Shown piece after piece: positions 1 to 8,842 of a stretch of 56,658 nucleotides of DNA (the first letter of the stretch is position 1; each line of letters begins with the position of its first letter). Origin of the DNA: Brochothrix campestris FSL F6-1037 (GTDB lineage Bacteria; Bacillota; Bacilli; Lactobacillales; Listeriaceae); contig NZ_AODH01000029.1 of assembly GCF_000525915.1 (NCBI RefSeq), forward strand, positions 1-56,658. The letters run 5' to 3'. The position numbers were made by a program, and so were the translations under genes. Below the pieces are notes generated by a model, which was not told the DNA's origin, ran no database searches, and worked only from the letters and a program-made list of their open reading frames with translations.

Positions 1-67
1 TCCACAGCGGAGCGCGGAGGATGAAGCGTCACCCGCAGAAAGCGTCCTTCACATTAGGAATGACTAC

Positions 68-99
68 AAAAAAAAGCAGCTACCAAAAAAGGTAGCTGC
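68..99 (-). terminator. Rho-independent terminator of uvrC
   Basis: A 9-bp perfect stem (GCAGCTACC with GGTAGCTGC, 6-nt loop) is followed on the minus strand by eight T. It lies about 170 bp beyond the uvrC stop, so the uvrC mRNA would carry the repeat at 121-269 as its 3'UTR. Confidence 0.85.
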
Positions 100-120
100 A
101 AAAATGACTTATTTTACTAA

Positions 121-269
121 ATTTTGAATAACAACACTATTTGACATAGAGCCGAATTAAACCGGTTTTACTTTGAACGTTCGTTCAAGTGACTTTGTCT
201 ACGAGATGATAAGACTGAATAGAAACGTTGTTATATCCTCTAGTATTTAAATCCTAAACTTGGGTGATT
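121..269 (-). repeat. 3'UTR mosaic repeat, copy 1 (module C type)
   Basis: This stretch between the uvrC stop and its terminator is related to other intergenic copies. It shares GTGACTTTGTCTACGAG, GACTGAATAGAAACG and TTATATCCTCTAG with the copies at 3343, 23941 and 50151. Its edge reads AAAGTGAAATCA on the coding strand of uvrC, and the uvrC TGA stop lies inside that motif. No ORF of note is present. Confidence 0.7.
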
Positions 270-2039
270 TCACTTTAATTTTTCTAGTATGCGTTCAGCA
301 ATCACCTGCGGAATACCAATTTTAGTATACTCAGATAGCGGTGCCTCACTCATTTTTTTAATGGAACCGAAGTGTTTTAACAGCTTTTGTTTACGTTTCG
401 GTCCAACACCTTCAATCCCATCCAATTTCGAACTAAAACTCGTTTTGCTATGCACTTGACGATGAAAGGTAATCGCAAAACGATGCACCTCATCCTGAAT
501 ACGTTGCAGTAGATAGAAGGCTTCTGATCGTGGATCTAAGTACAAGGCGTCTAGCGGATCACCAAATACGAGGTAGCTCGTGTTATGTTTCGCATCTTTC
601 GCCATACCAGCCACTGGTACATCAATGCCTAATTCATTGCTTAAAACATCTTTTGCGATATCAACCTGGCCTTTCCCACCATCGATTAAGATGAGATCTG
701 GCATTGGAAGTTGCTCTTTTAACACGCGCCAATAACGGCGACGAATCACTTCTTGCATCGTTGCATAATCATCAGGACCTGTCACCGTTTTAATTTTATA
801 TTTACGGTATTTAGAACGCGAAGGTTTTCCATCTTCAAAACACACCATCGCTGAAACCGCATCGACACCTTGAATGTTTGAATTATCGAAGGCTTCAATC
901 AGACGTGGCACTGGAATTGCTAGCGCTTCGCCAAGTTGCTCCGCCGCACCGATTGTGCGCTCATCATTGCGGGCAATCAGTGAGAATTTCTGTTGTAAGG
1001 CTATGCTTGCATTTTTATGAGCTAAAATCGTCAAATCTTTTTTGCTCCCTCGTTGAGGTACTAAACAAGGCACTTCTAATAATTCCTCAATTAAGTGATT
1101 ATCAACTGAGTCCGGCAAAAAAATTTCTTGTGGCACTAAATGATTCATCCGTTTATAAAATTGCGCAATATAGGAAGTAAATTCATCAGCCGCTTCATCA
1201 TGAATCGGGAACAACGATACGTCACGTTCGATTAACTTGCCTTGTCGCACAAAAAACACTTGCACACACATCCACCCTTTATCAACCGCATAACCAAATA
1301 CATCCCGGTCTGTGAAATCATTGCTCGTCATCGTTTGTTTTTGAATCGTCAATTCGATACTTTCAATCTGGTCACGGTACTCGGCAGCCTTTTCAAACTC
1401 CAATCTTTCAGCAGCTGCCTGCATTTTCAATTGTAATTGTTTGACCACCTTTTGGTGACCTCCGTTTAAAAATTGGGCAATCTTAACAATCATATCATTG
1501 TAGGTCGCTTCCGATACGCTATTCACACAGGGGCCTAAGCATTGTCCTAAATGATAATACAAACAGGGACGCCCCGGAATCGCTTTACATTTACGGAGTG
1601 GATATAGTTTATCCAAGATTTTTTTCGTTTCGTTAGCGGCACTCACATTTGGATAAGGACCAAAATATTTCCCCTTATCATTTAACAATTTACGGGTAAT
1701 GATTAAACGTGGATGACGTTCATTTGTAATTTTAAGATACGGATAGGTCTTATCATCTTTTAACATAATATTATATTTCGGGTCATGTTTTTTTATCAGA
1801 TTAATTTCAAGTAACAGCGCTTCAACATCAGATCGTGTTACGATGTATTCAAAATCAACAATATCCGCTACCAATCGTTGTGTTTTACCATTGTGTGAAC
1901 CGGTAAAGTAAGAACGCACACGATTTTTGAGAATTTTAGCTTTCCCGACATAAATAATCGTGCCATTACTATCTTTCATTAAATAGCAACCAGGGAAGTC
2001 AGGTAATATTTCGAGTTTATGTTTAATTAAATCATTCAT
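270..2039 (-). CDS. uvrC: excinuclease ABC subunit C
   Basis: UvrC makes the two incisions of nucleotide excision repair in the cytoplasm, acting with UvrB on damage found by UvrA. The 589-residue protein has the full domain series. The N-terminal GIY-YIG nuclease ([16 protein letters not shown]) covers residues 1-95. The UVR domain that contacts UvrB ([17 protein letters not shown]) is near 210-230. The RNase H-like nuclease ([14 protein letters not shown]) is in the second half, and a helix-hairpin-helix ([16 protein letters not shown]) is at the end. Length is normal for the family. The stop codon lies inside the AAAGTGAAATCA edge of the 3'UTR repeat. trxA and mutS2 are nearby, a grouping common in Firmicutes, but here an unknown gene and aldA come between. 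Confidence 0.97.
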   Translation of the reverse strand: MNDLIKHKLEILPDFPGCYLMKDSNGTIIYVGKAKILKNRVRSYFTGSHNGKTQRLVADIVDFEYIVTRSDVEALLLEINLIKKHDPKYNIMLKDDKTYPYLKITNERHPRLIITRKLLNDKGKYFGPYPNVSAANETKKILDKLYPLRKCKAIPGRPCLYYHLGQCLGPCVNSVSEATYNDMIVKIAQFLNGGHQKVVKQLQLKMQAAAERLEFEKAAEYRDQIESIELTIQKQTMTSNDFTDRDVFGYAVDKGWMCVQVFFVRQGKLIERDVSLFPIHDEAADEFTSYIAQFYKRMNHLVPQEIFLPDSVDNHLIEELLEVPCLVPQRGSKKDLTILAHKNASIALQQKFSLIARNDERTIGAAEQLGEALAIPVPRLIEAFDNSNIQGVDAVSAMVCFEDGKPSRSKYRKYKIKTVTGPDDYATMQEVIRRRYWRVLKEQLPMPDLILIDGGKGQVDIAKDVLSNELGIDVPVAGMAKDAKHNTSYLVFGDPLDALYLDPRSEAFYLLQRIQDEVHRFAITFHRQVHSKTSFSSKLDGIEGVGPKRKQKLLKHFGSIKKMSEAPLSEYTKIGIPQVIAERILEKLK

Positions 2040-2063
2040 TCGCTACACTCCTTATACATCTTC

Positions 2064-2093
2064 AGTATAACTGAGTTGGTCAGCTACTCGCAA
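2064..2093 (-). promoter_or_regulatory. probable uvrC promoter
   Basis: On the minus strand a TTGCGA -35 box is followed after 18 bp by a TATACT -10 box. It ends about 25 bp upstream of the uvrC start codon. Assigned by eye. Confidence 0.55.
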
Positions 2094-2138
2094 CTTTGCG
2101 AAATGCAGCAACCTTTGTTCGAAGATAATGAGATAAAC

Positions 2139-2167
2139 TTGCAACTAACCTCAGACTGTTAGATAAT
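2139..2167 (+). promoter_or_regulatory. probable promoter of the 2204-3187 gene
   Basis: TTGCAA, 17 bp, GATAAT lies about 36 bp upstream of the start codon. With the uvrC promoter it forms a divergent promoter region. Confidence 0.5.
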
Positions 2168-2203
2168 ATAGACAAATATAGAAATAGAAAAGAGGATTTA
2201 CTT

Positions 2204-3187
2204 ATGAGAGACAAGCTCTCATTTAAAACATCTGCCCCGATTGATCGCCAAACTGTCTGGCGCACGATTTGTGAAACGTATATTAAGCATTACATTGAAC
2301 AAGATGATGATTTTCTCACGTATACCGATTTTTTAGAACCGTTTTCGGACGAAACTTTAAATCCTTTACTGCCCTCACTACTTGCAAGTTATTTTAGTGA
2401 ACATCACATGGGACAAACAATTTATGAACAAATCGTTAGTGGCTTATCGATTCCTGATTATCAAATCAACCGTGTCGTTCATTGGTTTGATGATAGTGTA
2501 GTCAGCTTATTTGATGTCCTTGAACGGACACCGCAAAATAATTGGCTCTTACACAACCATCTGAATGCGCAAGAGTACTTCGTTAACCATCGCACACTCA
2601 AAGGATTAGATACGTATAGTAGTGAGCAACTTGACCAACTCTTTTATGTGACGCTTGTGCGTGAAAATACACATTATTATGCCTTAGAAAATACCATCAC
2701 TCTCGGAGAAAAAGAAGAACGACTTATTTTTTCCCTCCTCAATCATAAAGAAACAAATTGGCAGCAAGATTTCACTAAACAGCAACAGTTATTTTTCAAC
2801 ATTGCCTTTACACATGACTTTTACTTAGAAAATAAACAATTGGATATGGGCACCTTTCTTGATACTGCCATGCATAAACAAGAAATTATGCTTGTTCTCG
2901 AAAATGAATTTGTACGGTACAAGTCACCTGAGCAACAACATGTTGCCCGGCATTTACTTGGTGAGGTTTTCTTGCAAATGACCACAGCACCAGAGTTGCA
3001 AAATGCTCAAATTAATTCAGTTGCTGCTGCTTTGACATACTTGTTGCAGCAACCACCCTTTAATTTTGGTACATCAGAAACGCAAAACACGATTGCGCAA
3101 CGGTATAACATTTCTATTTCAACGATGCGAAAATGGTACCGTTACTTAAAAAATGAACTTACACCGTTTATTGATTCTTATCACTAA
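2204..3187 (+). CDS. unknown protein with C-terminal helix-turn-helix
   Basis: I do not recognise this 327-residue protein. It has no signal peptide or membrane segment and is rich in acidic and aromatic residues, so it is probably cytoplasmic. The last 45 residues contain a likely helix-turn-helix (TIAQRYNISISTMRKWYRYL), the kind found in DNA-binding regulators or replication and recombination accessory proteins. The remainder looks all-helical and shows no catalytic motif I can name. The start is supported by AGAGG about 10 nt upstream and a promoter-like sequence before it. It is a single gene, divergent from uvrC and convergent with aldA. A regulatory role is inference from the HTH only. 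Confidence 0.75.
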   Translation: MRDKLSFKTSAPIDRQTVWRTICETYIKHYIEQDDDFLTYTDFLEPFSDETLNPLLPSLLASYFSEHHMGQTIYEQIVSGLSIPDYQINRVVHWFDDSVVSLFDVLERTPQNNWLLHNHLNAQEYFVNHRTLKGLDTYSSEQLDQLFYVTLVRENTHYYALENTITLGEKEERLIFSLLNHKETNWQQDFTKQQQLFFNIAFTHDFYLENKQLDMGTFLDTAMHKQEIMLVLENEFVRYKSPEQQHVARHLLGEVFLQMTTAPELQNAQINSVAAALTYLLQQPPFNFGTSETQNTIAQRYNISISTMRKWYRYLKNELTPFIDSYH

Positions 3188-3307
3188 GAAAAATAGTAAC
3201 TTTAAATTGATTGTACACAAGCTCATATAAGCCCTCTAAATTAGACAGATAACCTGTGGCAGCTACTTACTAGTACCAACTCTCAAAAACTTCAACGTTT
3301 TTTGACT

Positions 3308-3342
3308 AAAAAAGCCAGCGACGTCTTACAGTCGCTGGCTTT
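3308..3342. terminator. bidirectional terminator between the HTH gene and aldA
   Basis: A perfect 12-bp stem (AAAGCCAGCGAC with GTCGCTGGCTTT, 8-nt loop) is followed by T-rich sequence mainly on the minus strand. It can end the HTH gene on the plus strand and aldA on the minus strand. For aldA it lies beyond the repeat at 3343-3686. Confidence 0.75.
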
Positions 3343-3686
3343 AAATTGTAAACAAAGTCTAAATAAACTTCATTTTCTTTGACATGCTATTACAGTGACT
3401 TTGTTGACGAGATGATAAGGCGGAATAGAAATGCTGTTATATTCTCTAGTTACATCACCTAGAAGCTGTTACCTTTCAGATAAATGGCAGCGACGGTAAA
3501 CAGTCGCTATTCTTTTCCATTCCAATATCTTTAAAGTTGAACGAGCTGATTTCACTTTTGTTGTAGGAAAAACGAGCCTTCGAGATGCGTGAACAAGTGG
3601 TACCCGACTCCGAGAAGCAAGACATTGACAAGCTAGAAGAGCGTTTATCTTCAGTGGCTGGCTTTTTTTTATTATTTTACTATCTT
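3343..3686 (-). repeat. 3'UTR mosaic repeat, copy 2 (modules A, B and C)
   Basis: Read from the aldA stop, this holds a reversed module A (3565-3657), module B (about 3446-3562, with AAAGTGAAATCAGCTCGTTC and the AGCGAC/GTCGCT hairpin) and module C (3343-3455, TTGTAAACAAAGTC pairing with GACTTTGTTGACGA). It is the only copy here with all three modules joined almost directly. It fills the whole space between the aldA stop and its terminator. No gene is seen. Confidence 0.8.
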
Positions 3687-5120
3687 TTAATTCGTTTCTA
3701 AATAGACAACCTGTGTTTGCAAATATTCTTCTAGGCCATGTTTACCATCGGCACCACCGATACCTGATTTACGAAAGCCCGCATGAAAGCCTTGCATTGC
3801 TTCAAAATTTTCACGATTAATATATGTTTCGCCAAATTTAAGGCCTCGAACAACCTTAAAAGCCGTATTCAAGTTTGACGTATAAACAGATGACGTTAGA
3901 CCAAACTCACTGTCATTCGCTAAGCCAATCACTTCTTCTAAAGATGTGAACACTACAATTGGTAAAACTGGACCAAAAACCTCTTCTTGGATGATTGCCA
4001 TTTCATTTGTTACATCGACAATAACCGTCGGTTCAAAGAAATTCCCTTCACCGGCTACACGTTTACCACCAAGAACAACACGTCCACCTTGTTCTTGCGC
4101 TTTTTTCACCTTCGCTTCAACACTATCAACAGACTTCGCATCAATTAATGGGCCCATATGCAAATCACTAATTTCACTTGTGTTGCCATATTTAACAGCA
4201 CTCATCAGATTGACTAATTTTTGTATAAATACTTCTTGGATATCGGCATGTACATACACACGTTCTGCACAGTTACACACTTGTCCCGTATTAATAACAC
4301 GGGAATCAACAATTGCTTTTGCTGCCAAGTCTAAATCGGCATCAGGCATCACAATGGCGGGCGCCTTGCCACCTAGTTCAAGCGATACTTTCGTAATGTT
4401 TTCAGCTGCAGCTTCCATCACTTTTTGCCCCGCAGACACACTACCGGTAATGCTAACCATGCCAACATCGGGATGACTGGCTAAACGATTACCGACGGTT
4501 GCACCTCCACCTGTTACTAAATTGAAGACACCTTTAGGCAAGCCGACTTCATCAACAAGTTTAGCGAATTCGTACGCATTTTCTGGTGTGAGTGTTGAAG
4601 GTTTTACAACGATTGTGTTCCCTGTTACAAGTGCAGGTGCCATTTTTCGGGCAATTAAAAAGAACGGAAAGTTCCAAGGTAAAATACCAGTCGTGACACC
4701 AATCGCACGCTTGAATAAAAAGATATTTTCATTTGGACGATCACTTTGGATAATTTCACCCTCATATCGTCGTGCCCATTCTGCCATATAATCAAGGTAA
4801 TCAGCTGTGAAATACACTTCGGTCTCAGCTAACCCCTGTACTTTTCCACCTTCAGTTTTAATCAATTCAATGAATACGTGTGCTTTTTCACGGATTTTAT
4901 TAGCGATTTTCTTCAAATAACCGGCACGTTCAATTGCAGGTAATGCTTCCCACTCATCTTGTGCCGCTTTAGCTGCTGCAATCGCACGATCGACCTGTGC
5001 TTGTGTTGCACGTGGTACCAATGATAACACCTTATTGGTTGATGGATCTAACACCTCATCAAAGTCTGTTCCGTCTTCAAACGCCCCATTGATATAAAAC
5101 TGTAGTTTTTTATCTGACAT
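3687..5120 (-). CDS. aldA: lactaldehyde/glycolaldehyde-type aldehyde dehydrogenase
   Basis: This 477-residue NAD-dependent aldehyde dehydrogenase closely resembles enterobacterial AldA, which oxidises L-lactaldehyde and glycolaldehyde. Long stretches match what I remember of that protein, including DYMAEWARRYEGEIIQSDRP, TGILPWNFPFFLIARKMAPA and the C-terminal EYLQTQVVYLE. The catalytic Glu is in LELGGKAP and the catalytic Cys in TGQVCNCAERVYV. I chose the start at MSDKKLQFY because AAGGGGTGG lies just upstream. A longer reading of 18 residues has no ribosome site. A perfect cre at 5156-5169 suggests CcpA repression. No fucose or rhamnose genes lie nearby, so the physiological aldehyde is unproven. 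Confidence 0.93.
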   Translation of the reverse strand: MSDKKLQFYINGAFEDGTDFDEVLDPSTNKVLSLVPRATQAQVDRAIAAAKAAQDEWEALPAIERAGYLKKIANKIREKAHVFIELIKTEGGKVQGLAETEVYFTADYLDYMAEWARRYEGEIIQSDRPNENIFLFKRAIGVTTGILPWNFPFFLIARKMAPALVTGNTIVVKPSTLTPENAYEFAKLVDEVGLPKGVFNLVTGGGATVGNRLASHPDVGMVSITGSVSAGQKVMEAAAENITKVSLELGGKAPAIVMPDADLDLAAKAIVDSRVINTGQVCNCAERVYVHADIQEVFIQKLVNLMSAVKYGNTSEISDLHMGPLIDAKSVDSVEAKVKKAQEQGGRVVLGGKRVAGEGNFFEPTVIVDVTNEMAIIQEEVFGPVLPIVVFTSLEEVIGLANDSEFGLTSSVYTSNLNTAFKVVRGLKFGETYINRENFEAMQGFHAGFRKSGIGGADGKHGLEEYLQTQVVYLETN

Positions 5121-5155
5121 TTTGCCACCCCTTTTAGTTTGATGTAACAACACCT

Positions 5156-5169
5156 TGTAAGCGCTATCA
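5156..5169. promoter_or_regulatory. CcpA cre site in the aldA leader
   Basis: TGTAAGCGCTATCA fits the cre consensus TGWNANCGNTNWCA at every position. It lies between the likely -10 box (TATAAT on the minus strand, 5178-5183) and the aldA start, where bound CcpA would block transcription. The -35 region is weak (TGGCGA). Confidence 0.75.
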
Positions 5170-5227
5170 CACATTAAATTATATCGCTTTTAAATATATA
5201 TCGCCACTTTTTGAATTCGTTTCATAT

Positions 5228-5262
5228 AAAAAAAACCGAAACGGAAATATCCGTTTCGGTTT
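5228..5262 (-). terminator. Rho-independent terminator of trxA
   Basis: A 12-bp stem (AAACCGAAACGG with CCGTTTCGGTTT, 6-nt loop) is followed by a run of T on the minus strand, about 33 bp after the trxA stop. Confidence 0.9.
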
Positions 5263-5295
5263 GAGACTTCTTAGCATTTGATTCCAGTTTAATTC

Positions 5296-5613
5296 CTATA
5301 AATATTTGGCAATTGCTTCGTCTAACTCTTCTTTTGGACGGTAGCCAATAATTGTTTCTTTCACTTCGTTATCTTTTTTAATGATTAATGTTGGGATACT
5401 CATAACACCAAATTCTTTTGATGTTGCTTGATTATCATCGACATTTACTTTGACGATTTTAACTTTTTCTCCGAGTTCTTCGCTGATTTCATCTAGTACA
5501 GGCGCAACCATACGACACGGTCCACACCAAGGTGCCCAAAAATCCACTAATACTAAACCGTCTTTTGTTTCTGTTGCAAATGTTGCATCTGTTACTTCTT
5601 GTACATTACTCAT
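5296..5613 (-). CDS. trxA: thioredoxin
   Basis: Thioredoxin reduces protein disulfides in the cytoplasm and is recycled by thioredoxin reductase. The 105-residue protein has the classic WCGPC active site (FWAPWCGPCRM, residues about 25-35), the cis-proline loop (VMSIPTLII) and normal length. A GGGAGG ribosome site precedes the ATG. It is downstream of mutS2 but has its own terminator and about 117 bp of leader with a TATACT-type -10 box (minus strand, about 5692-5697), so it may be transcribed separately. Confidence 0.97.
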   Translation of the reverse strand: MSNVQEVTDATFATETKDGLVLVDFWAPWCGPCRMVAPVLDEISEELGEKVKIVKVNVDDNQATSKEFGVMSIPTLIIKKDNEVKETIIGYRPKEELDEAIAKYL

Positions 5614-5730
5614 TGTTATTTCCTCCCTTTATTTAACGCTTGTTCAACACAAGCTCATTGTTATGTGAATAGATCCTTTATTCATTGCATTAGTATAGCA
5701 CCGAAACTGACGCATCGTCTATTTTTCTGC

Positions 5731-8085
5731 TTACTTAAGTTCGACAACCGTCATACCATTACCACCTTCAGCTGCTGCACCATGATGATAGCCTTTAACG
5801 AGACGATGTTGCTTCAAATAGTCTTGTACACCCTGTCTAAGCGCCCCTGTTCCTTTTCCGTGAATGATTGATACTTGGGCATAGCCCGCTAGTAATGCTT
5901 CGTCTAAGTACTTGTCCAAGCGATGAACCGCATCTTCATAGCGTGCACCTCGTAAATCCAACTCTGTTTTCACATGACTCTCACGCTTAATTGTCGTTAA
6001 AAAGCGCTGTTCTTGCGGTTTTTCAGTTGTGACATAGGTCATATTCGTTTCTTTAATGGTTGTCTTCATATGGCCCATTTGCACCTGCCAACTTTTCTTA
6101 TCCACTCGTTTGATTAACTCACCTTTTTGCCCGAGTGATTCAACACGAACCGTATCACCGACAGCTAACACATGATTGGTAACTTTCGGTTTCACAATCG
6201 GCCCTTTTTTGAGTGTTTTTGGTCGTGCTTCTGACAGTTGATGGCGCCGTTCAATCAGTTCATGTTCTTTAAACTGACTGCGTTGCATACTCTGCATTTC
6301 GCGTAATTCTTTAATGATTTTATCCGCTGTTTCTTCCGCATTCATAATTACCGCATTGGCCTTCGAATTGGCATGATCCAACAGACGATTTTTATTCGTC
6401 TCATAAGAAACAAGCGCTTCTTCCAATTGTTTATGAAGCGCGCTTGCTTCATGCACGGTCTCCACCGCTTCTTCAAACCGTACTTCGGCTTGTTGGCGCA
6501 TGTCTTCTAATTCTGAAATCATATTGTTTAAGTCGGTACTTTCTTCATCAACAAGACCGCGGGCACTATCAATCACATCGGCTGGTAAGCCTAATCGTTG
6601 CGAAATATCAAACGCGTTCGAGCGACCAGGGATACCGATTTGCAAACGATAGGTTGGTTTTAACGTTTCTACATCAAATTCAACCGATGCATTCATTGTA
6701 TAGCTACGGTTATAGGCAAACGCTTTTAGTTCGGGATAATGCGTCGTTGCCATAATTTGTGCCCCCGTTTGGTGCATCGCATCGAGAATAGCAATCGCTA
6801 AGGCCGCTCCTTCTTGTGGATCTGTTCCCGCACCTAATTCATCGAATAACACGAGACTATTTTCATCAACTTCTTTAAAAATATGCACGATGTTCGTCAT
6901 ATGAGAAGAAAAGGTTGAGAGTGATTGTTCGATTGACTGTTCATCACCAATATCGGCGAAAATTTGACTGTATATTGGTAACTCTGACCCTACTTCAGCG
7001 GGGATTTGCAACCCAGACTGTGCCATCATCGCTAATAAACCAAGTGTTTTGAGCGTGATTGTTTTACCACCGGTATTCGGTCCGGTAATGATTAATGCCT
7101 CAAAATCGCCTCCGACATAAATATCATTCGGGACAATATCGGCCGGATTAATTAGCGGGTGACGGGCATCAATTAAGTTAACACGACGTTGATCATTCAT
7201 TAACGGTGTCACTGCGTTCATTTGTTTCCCTAAACGAGCCTTTGCAAAGGTAAAGTCAAACACACCTAATTGATGTGTATTATGGCTAATTTCATTCGTA
7301 AACGGTTCAATTGCCACCGATAATTCTTTTAGGATACGAGCCACTTCATGTCGTTCTTTCACCTGAAGTTCACGTCGCTCATTATTTAAATCAACCACGG
7401 CCTGCGGTTCAATAAAGAGTGTTTGCCCCGAAGCAGATTGATCGTGTACAATCCCACCAAACTGACCTTTGTATTCGATTTTGACTGGAATAACATAGCG
7501 GTCGTTACGTATTGTTATGATGGCATCAGATAACATTTTACTCGCTGAACGTGAGCGGATGATACCTTCCAATTTTTCGCGTACATACCCTTCTGAGCGA
7601 ACCAAGGCTGAACGAATCGCCCGCAACTCTGTACTCGCTGCATCCATCACATATCCCGTTTCATCAATTGATTCTAGCACTTCTTTTTCAATATCAAGCA
7701 AGGGGACAAGTGATTCTGCTAATTTCGTTAACGCAGGCATCTCAATCCCATTTGTTTCGAATTGCATGATAAACGCCTTAAAGAGACGAGCAACTTGTAA
7801 GTTGCGGGCAACCTGATACAGTTCTGTACCATTTAAGTCGGCACCGATTTCAAGTCTTTTCAGGGCAAAGGTGACGTCATGGATGCCCTGTAAAGGCGCT
7901 TCTCCACGTAAACGTAACACTTTGGCTGCCTCATCTGTTTGAGCTAACCGTTCTTGTACGGCGGTTAAGTCCGTTGCTGGCTTTAAGCCATGGATATGTT
8001 TTTCGCCTAAGCTTGATACAACTTGTTCAATTAGACGCTGTTTAATTTTTTCGAATTCGAGTACTGCTGCTACCTTTTTATTCAT
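5731..8085 (-). CDS. mutS2: MutS2, Smr-domain MutS family ATPase
   Basis: MutS2 is a MutS paralogue with a C-terminal Smr nuclease domain. In other bacteria it limits homologous recombination and, in Bacillus, acts in rescue of collided ribosomes. This protein has about 785 residues. The MutS-type ATPase has a Walker A (GPNTGGKT, near 330) and a Walker B region (LVLFDELGAGTDP). A long charged helical stretch follows (about 510-640), and the Smr domain closes the protein (ELDLRGARYEDA, IIHGKGTGALR). I chose the start at MNKKVAAV because GGAAGGTGAG precedes it. An ATG five codons upstream lacks a ribosome site. cvpA ends 28 bp upstream, so the two probably form an operon. Confidence 0.96.
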   Translation of the reverse strand: MNKKVAAVLEFEKIKQRLIEQVVSSLGEKHIHGLKPATDLTAVQERLAQTDEAAKVLRLRGEAPLQGIHDVTFALKRLEIGADLNGTELYQVARNLQVARLFKAFIMQFETNGIEMPALTKLAESLVPLLDIEKEVLESIDETGYVMDAASTELRAIRSALVRSEGYVREKLEGIIRSRSASKMLSDAIITIRNDRYVIPVKIEYKGQFGGIVHDQSASGQTLFIEPQAVVDLNNERRELQVKERHEVARILKELSVAIEPFTNEISHNTHQLGVFDFTFAKARLGKQMNAVTPLMNDQRRVNLIDARHPLINPADIVPNDIYVGGDFEALIITGPNTGGKTITLKTLGLLAMMAQSGLQIPAEVGSELPIYSQIFADIGDEQSIEQSLSTFSSHMTNIVHIFKEVDENSLVLFDELGAGTDPQEGAALAIAILDAMHQTGAQIMATTHYPELKAFAYNRSYTMNASVEFDVETLKPTYRLQIGIPGRSNAFDISQRLGLPADVIDSARGLVDEESTDLNNMISELEDMRQQAEVRFEEAVETVHEASALHKQLEEALVSYETNKNRLLDHANSKANAVIMNAEETADKIIKELREMQSMQRSQFKEHELIERRHQLSEARPKTLKKGPIVKPKVTNHVLAVGDTVRVESLGQKGELIKRVDKKSWQVQMGHMKTTIKETNMTYVTTEKPQEQRFLTTIKRESHVKTELDLRGARYEDAVHRLDKYLDEALLAGYAQVSIIHGKGTGALRQGVQDYLKQHRLVKGYHHGAAAEGGNGMTVVELK

Positions 8086-8113
8086 GTGCTCACCTTCCAT
8101 AGTTCCATTTTAA

Positions 8114-8635
8114 TTACTTATATTGTATCATCCAATGATAAAAATAATCGGATAATAAGGGGGTTTCTGTCACCATCCATTGCGCTAATTGTGACGATTG
8201 ATAGGCTGTTTGAATCGTTTCGCTTGAAAAGAGCAATGAAAAATTCAGCACCATAAATATCACGGCATAAAAGATAACAAAGCCAAGTACACCACCGATA
8301 AGACCATTTAATTGTTTTAAGATGGGTAACTGTGTCACTGCGTTAATCAAAGTAATTATAATTTTAACGACAATCGAGCTGACGGTAAAAATAATCGCAA
8401 AGGCAATGACGTTATAAAATACAACCTCACTGTTTAAAAATGACAAGGCTGATTCGTTTGAGACATCAAAGGTAATAAACGTTAGATGTTGTGCTAATGG
8501 TTTATAGTACATATAGGCAATGAGCCACACGACAATTAAGCCGACAAACTTCAAGATATACTTCACTGCCCCTTGGCGCATCCCATTAAAGACACCGATT
8601 AACAGCAACAGGCTGATTCCGATTGTTACAATCAT
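8114..8635 (-). CDS. cvpA: CvpA family membrane protein
   Basis: CvpA-type proteins are small inner-membrane proteins named for colicin V production in E. coli. Their role in Firmicutes is poorly defined. This one has 173 residues and four hydrophobic segments (about 3-20, 28-45, 75-98, 108-135), normal size and topology for the family. GGAAGAAGG lies just before the ATG. It is directly upstream of mutS2, the usual place for the gene. In Bacillus, polX sits between the two and rnhC and zapA lie before cvpA. All three are absent here. Confidence 0.85.
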   Translation of the reverse strand: MIVTIGISLLLLIGVFNGMRQGAVKYILKFVGLIVVWLIAYMYYKPLAQHLTFITFDVSNESALSFLNSEVVFYNVIAFAIIFTVSSIVVKIIITLINAVTQLPILKQLNGLIGGVLGFVIFYAVIFMVLNFSLLFSSETIQTAYQSSQLAQWMVTETPLLSDYFYHWMIQYK

Positions 8636-8767
8636 TACCTTCTTCCTTTCTGTGGAGCTGTTACTTTAATTCCTTTGTCTATTATAACAGTCTCTCTGCC
8701 TTTGTATTAACTTAAATGCCTTTTTACGACAGATTTATATCTTTTTCAAAAAAGTTAACTTTTTCAC

Positions 8768-8796
8768 TTTACATATCAAAAGATAGGAGCTATACT
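8768..8796 (+). promoter_or_regulatory. promoter of the nitroreductase gene
   Basis: TTTACA, 17 bp, TATACT is a near-consensus vegetative promoter. Transcription would begin around 8803, inside or next to the cre-like site at 8806-8819. Confidence 0.75.
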
Positions 8797-8805
8797 ATTG
8801 TAAGT

Positions 8806-8819
8806 AGATAACGCTATCA
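8806..8819. promoter_or_regulatory. probable cre site at the nitroreductase transcription start
   Basis: AGATAACGCTATCA matches the cre consensus except for the first base and is close to palindromic around ATAACGCTAT. Its position just after the -10 box fits carbon catabolite repression by CcpA. Confidence 0.55.
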
Positions 8820-8842
8820 CATAAAAAAGGGGATTACTTAAC

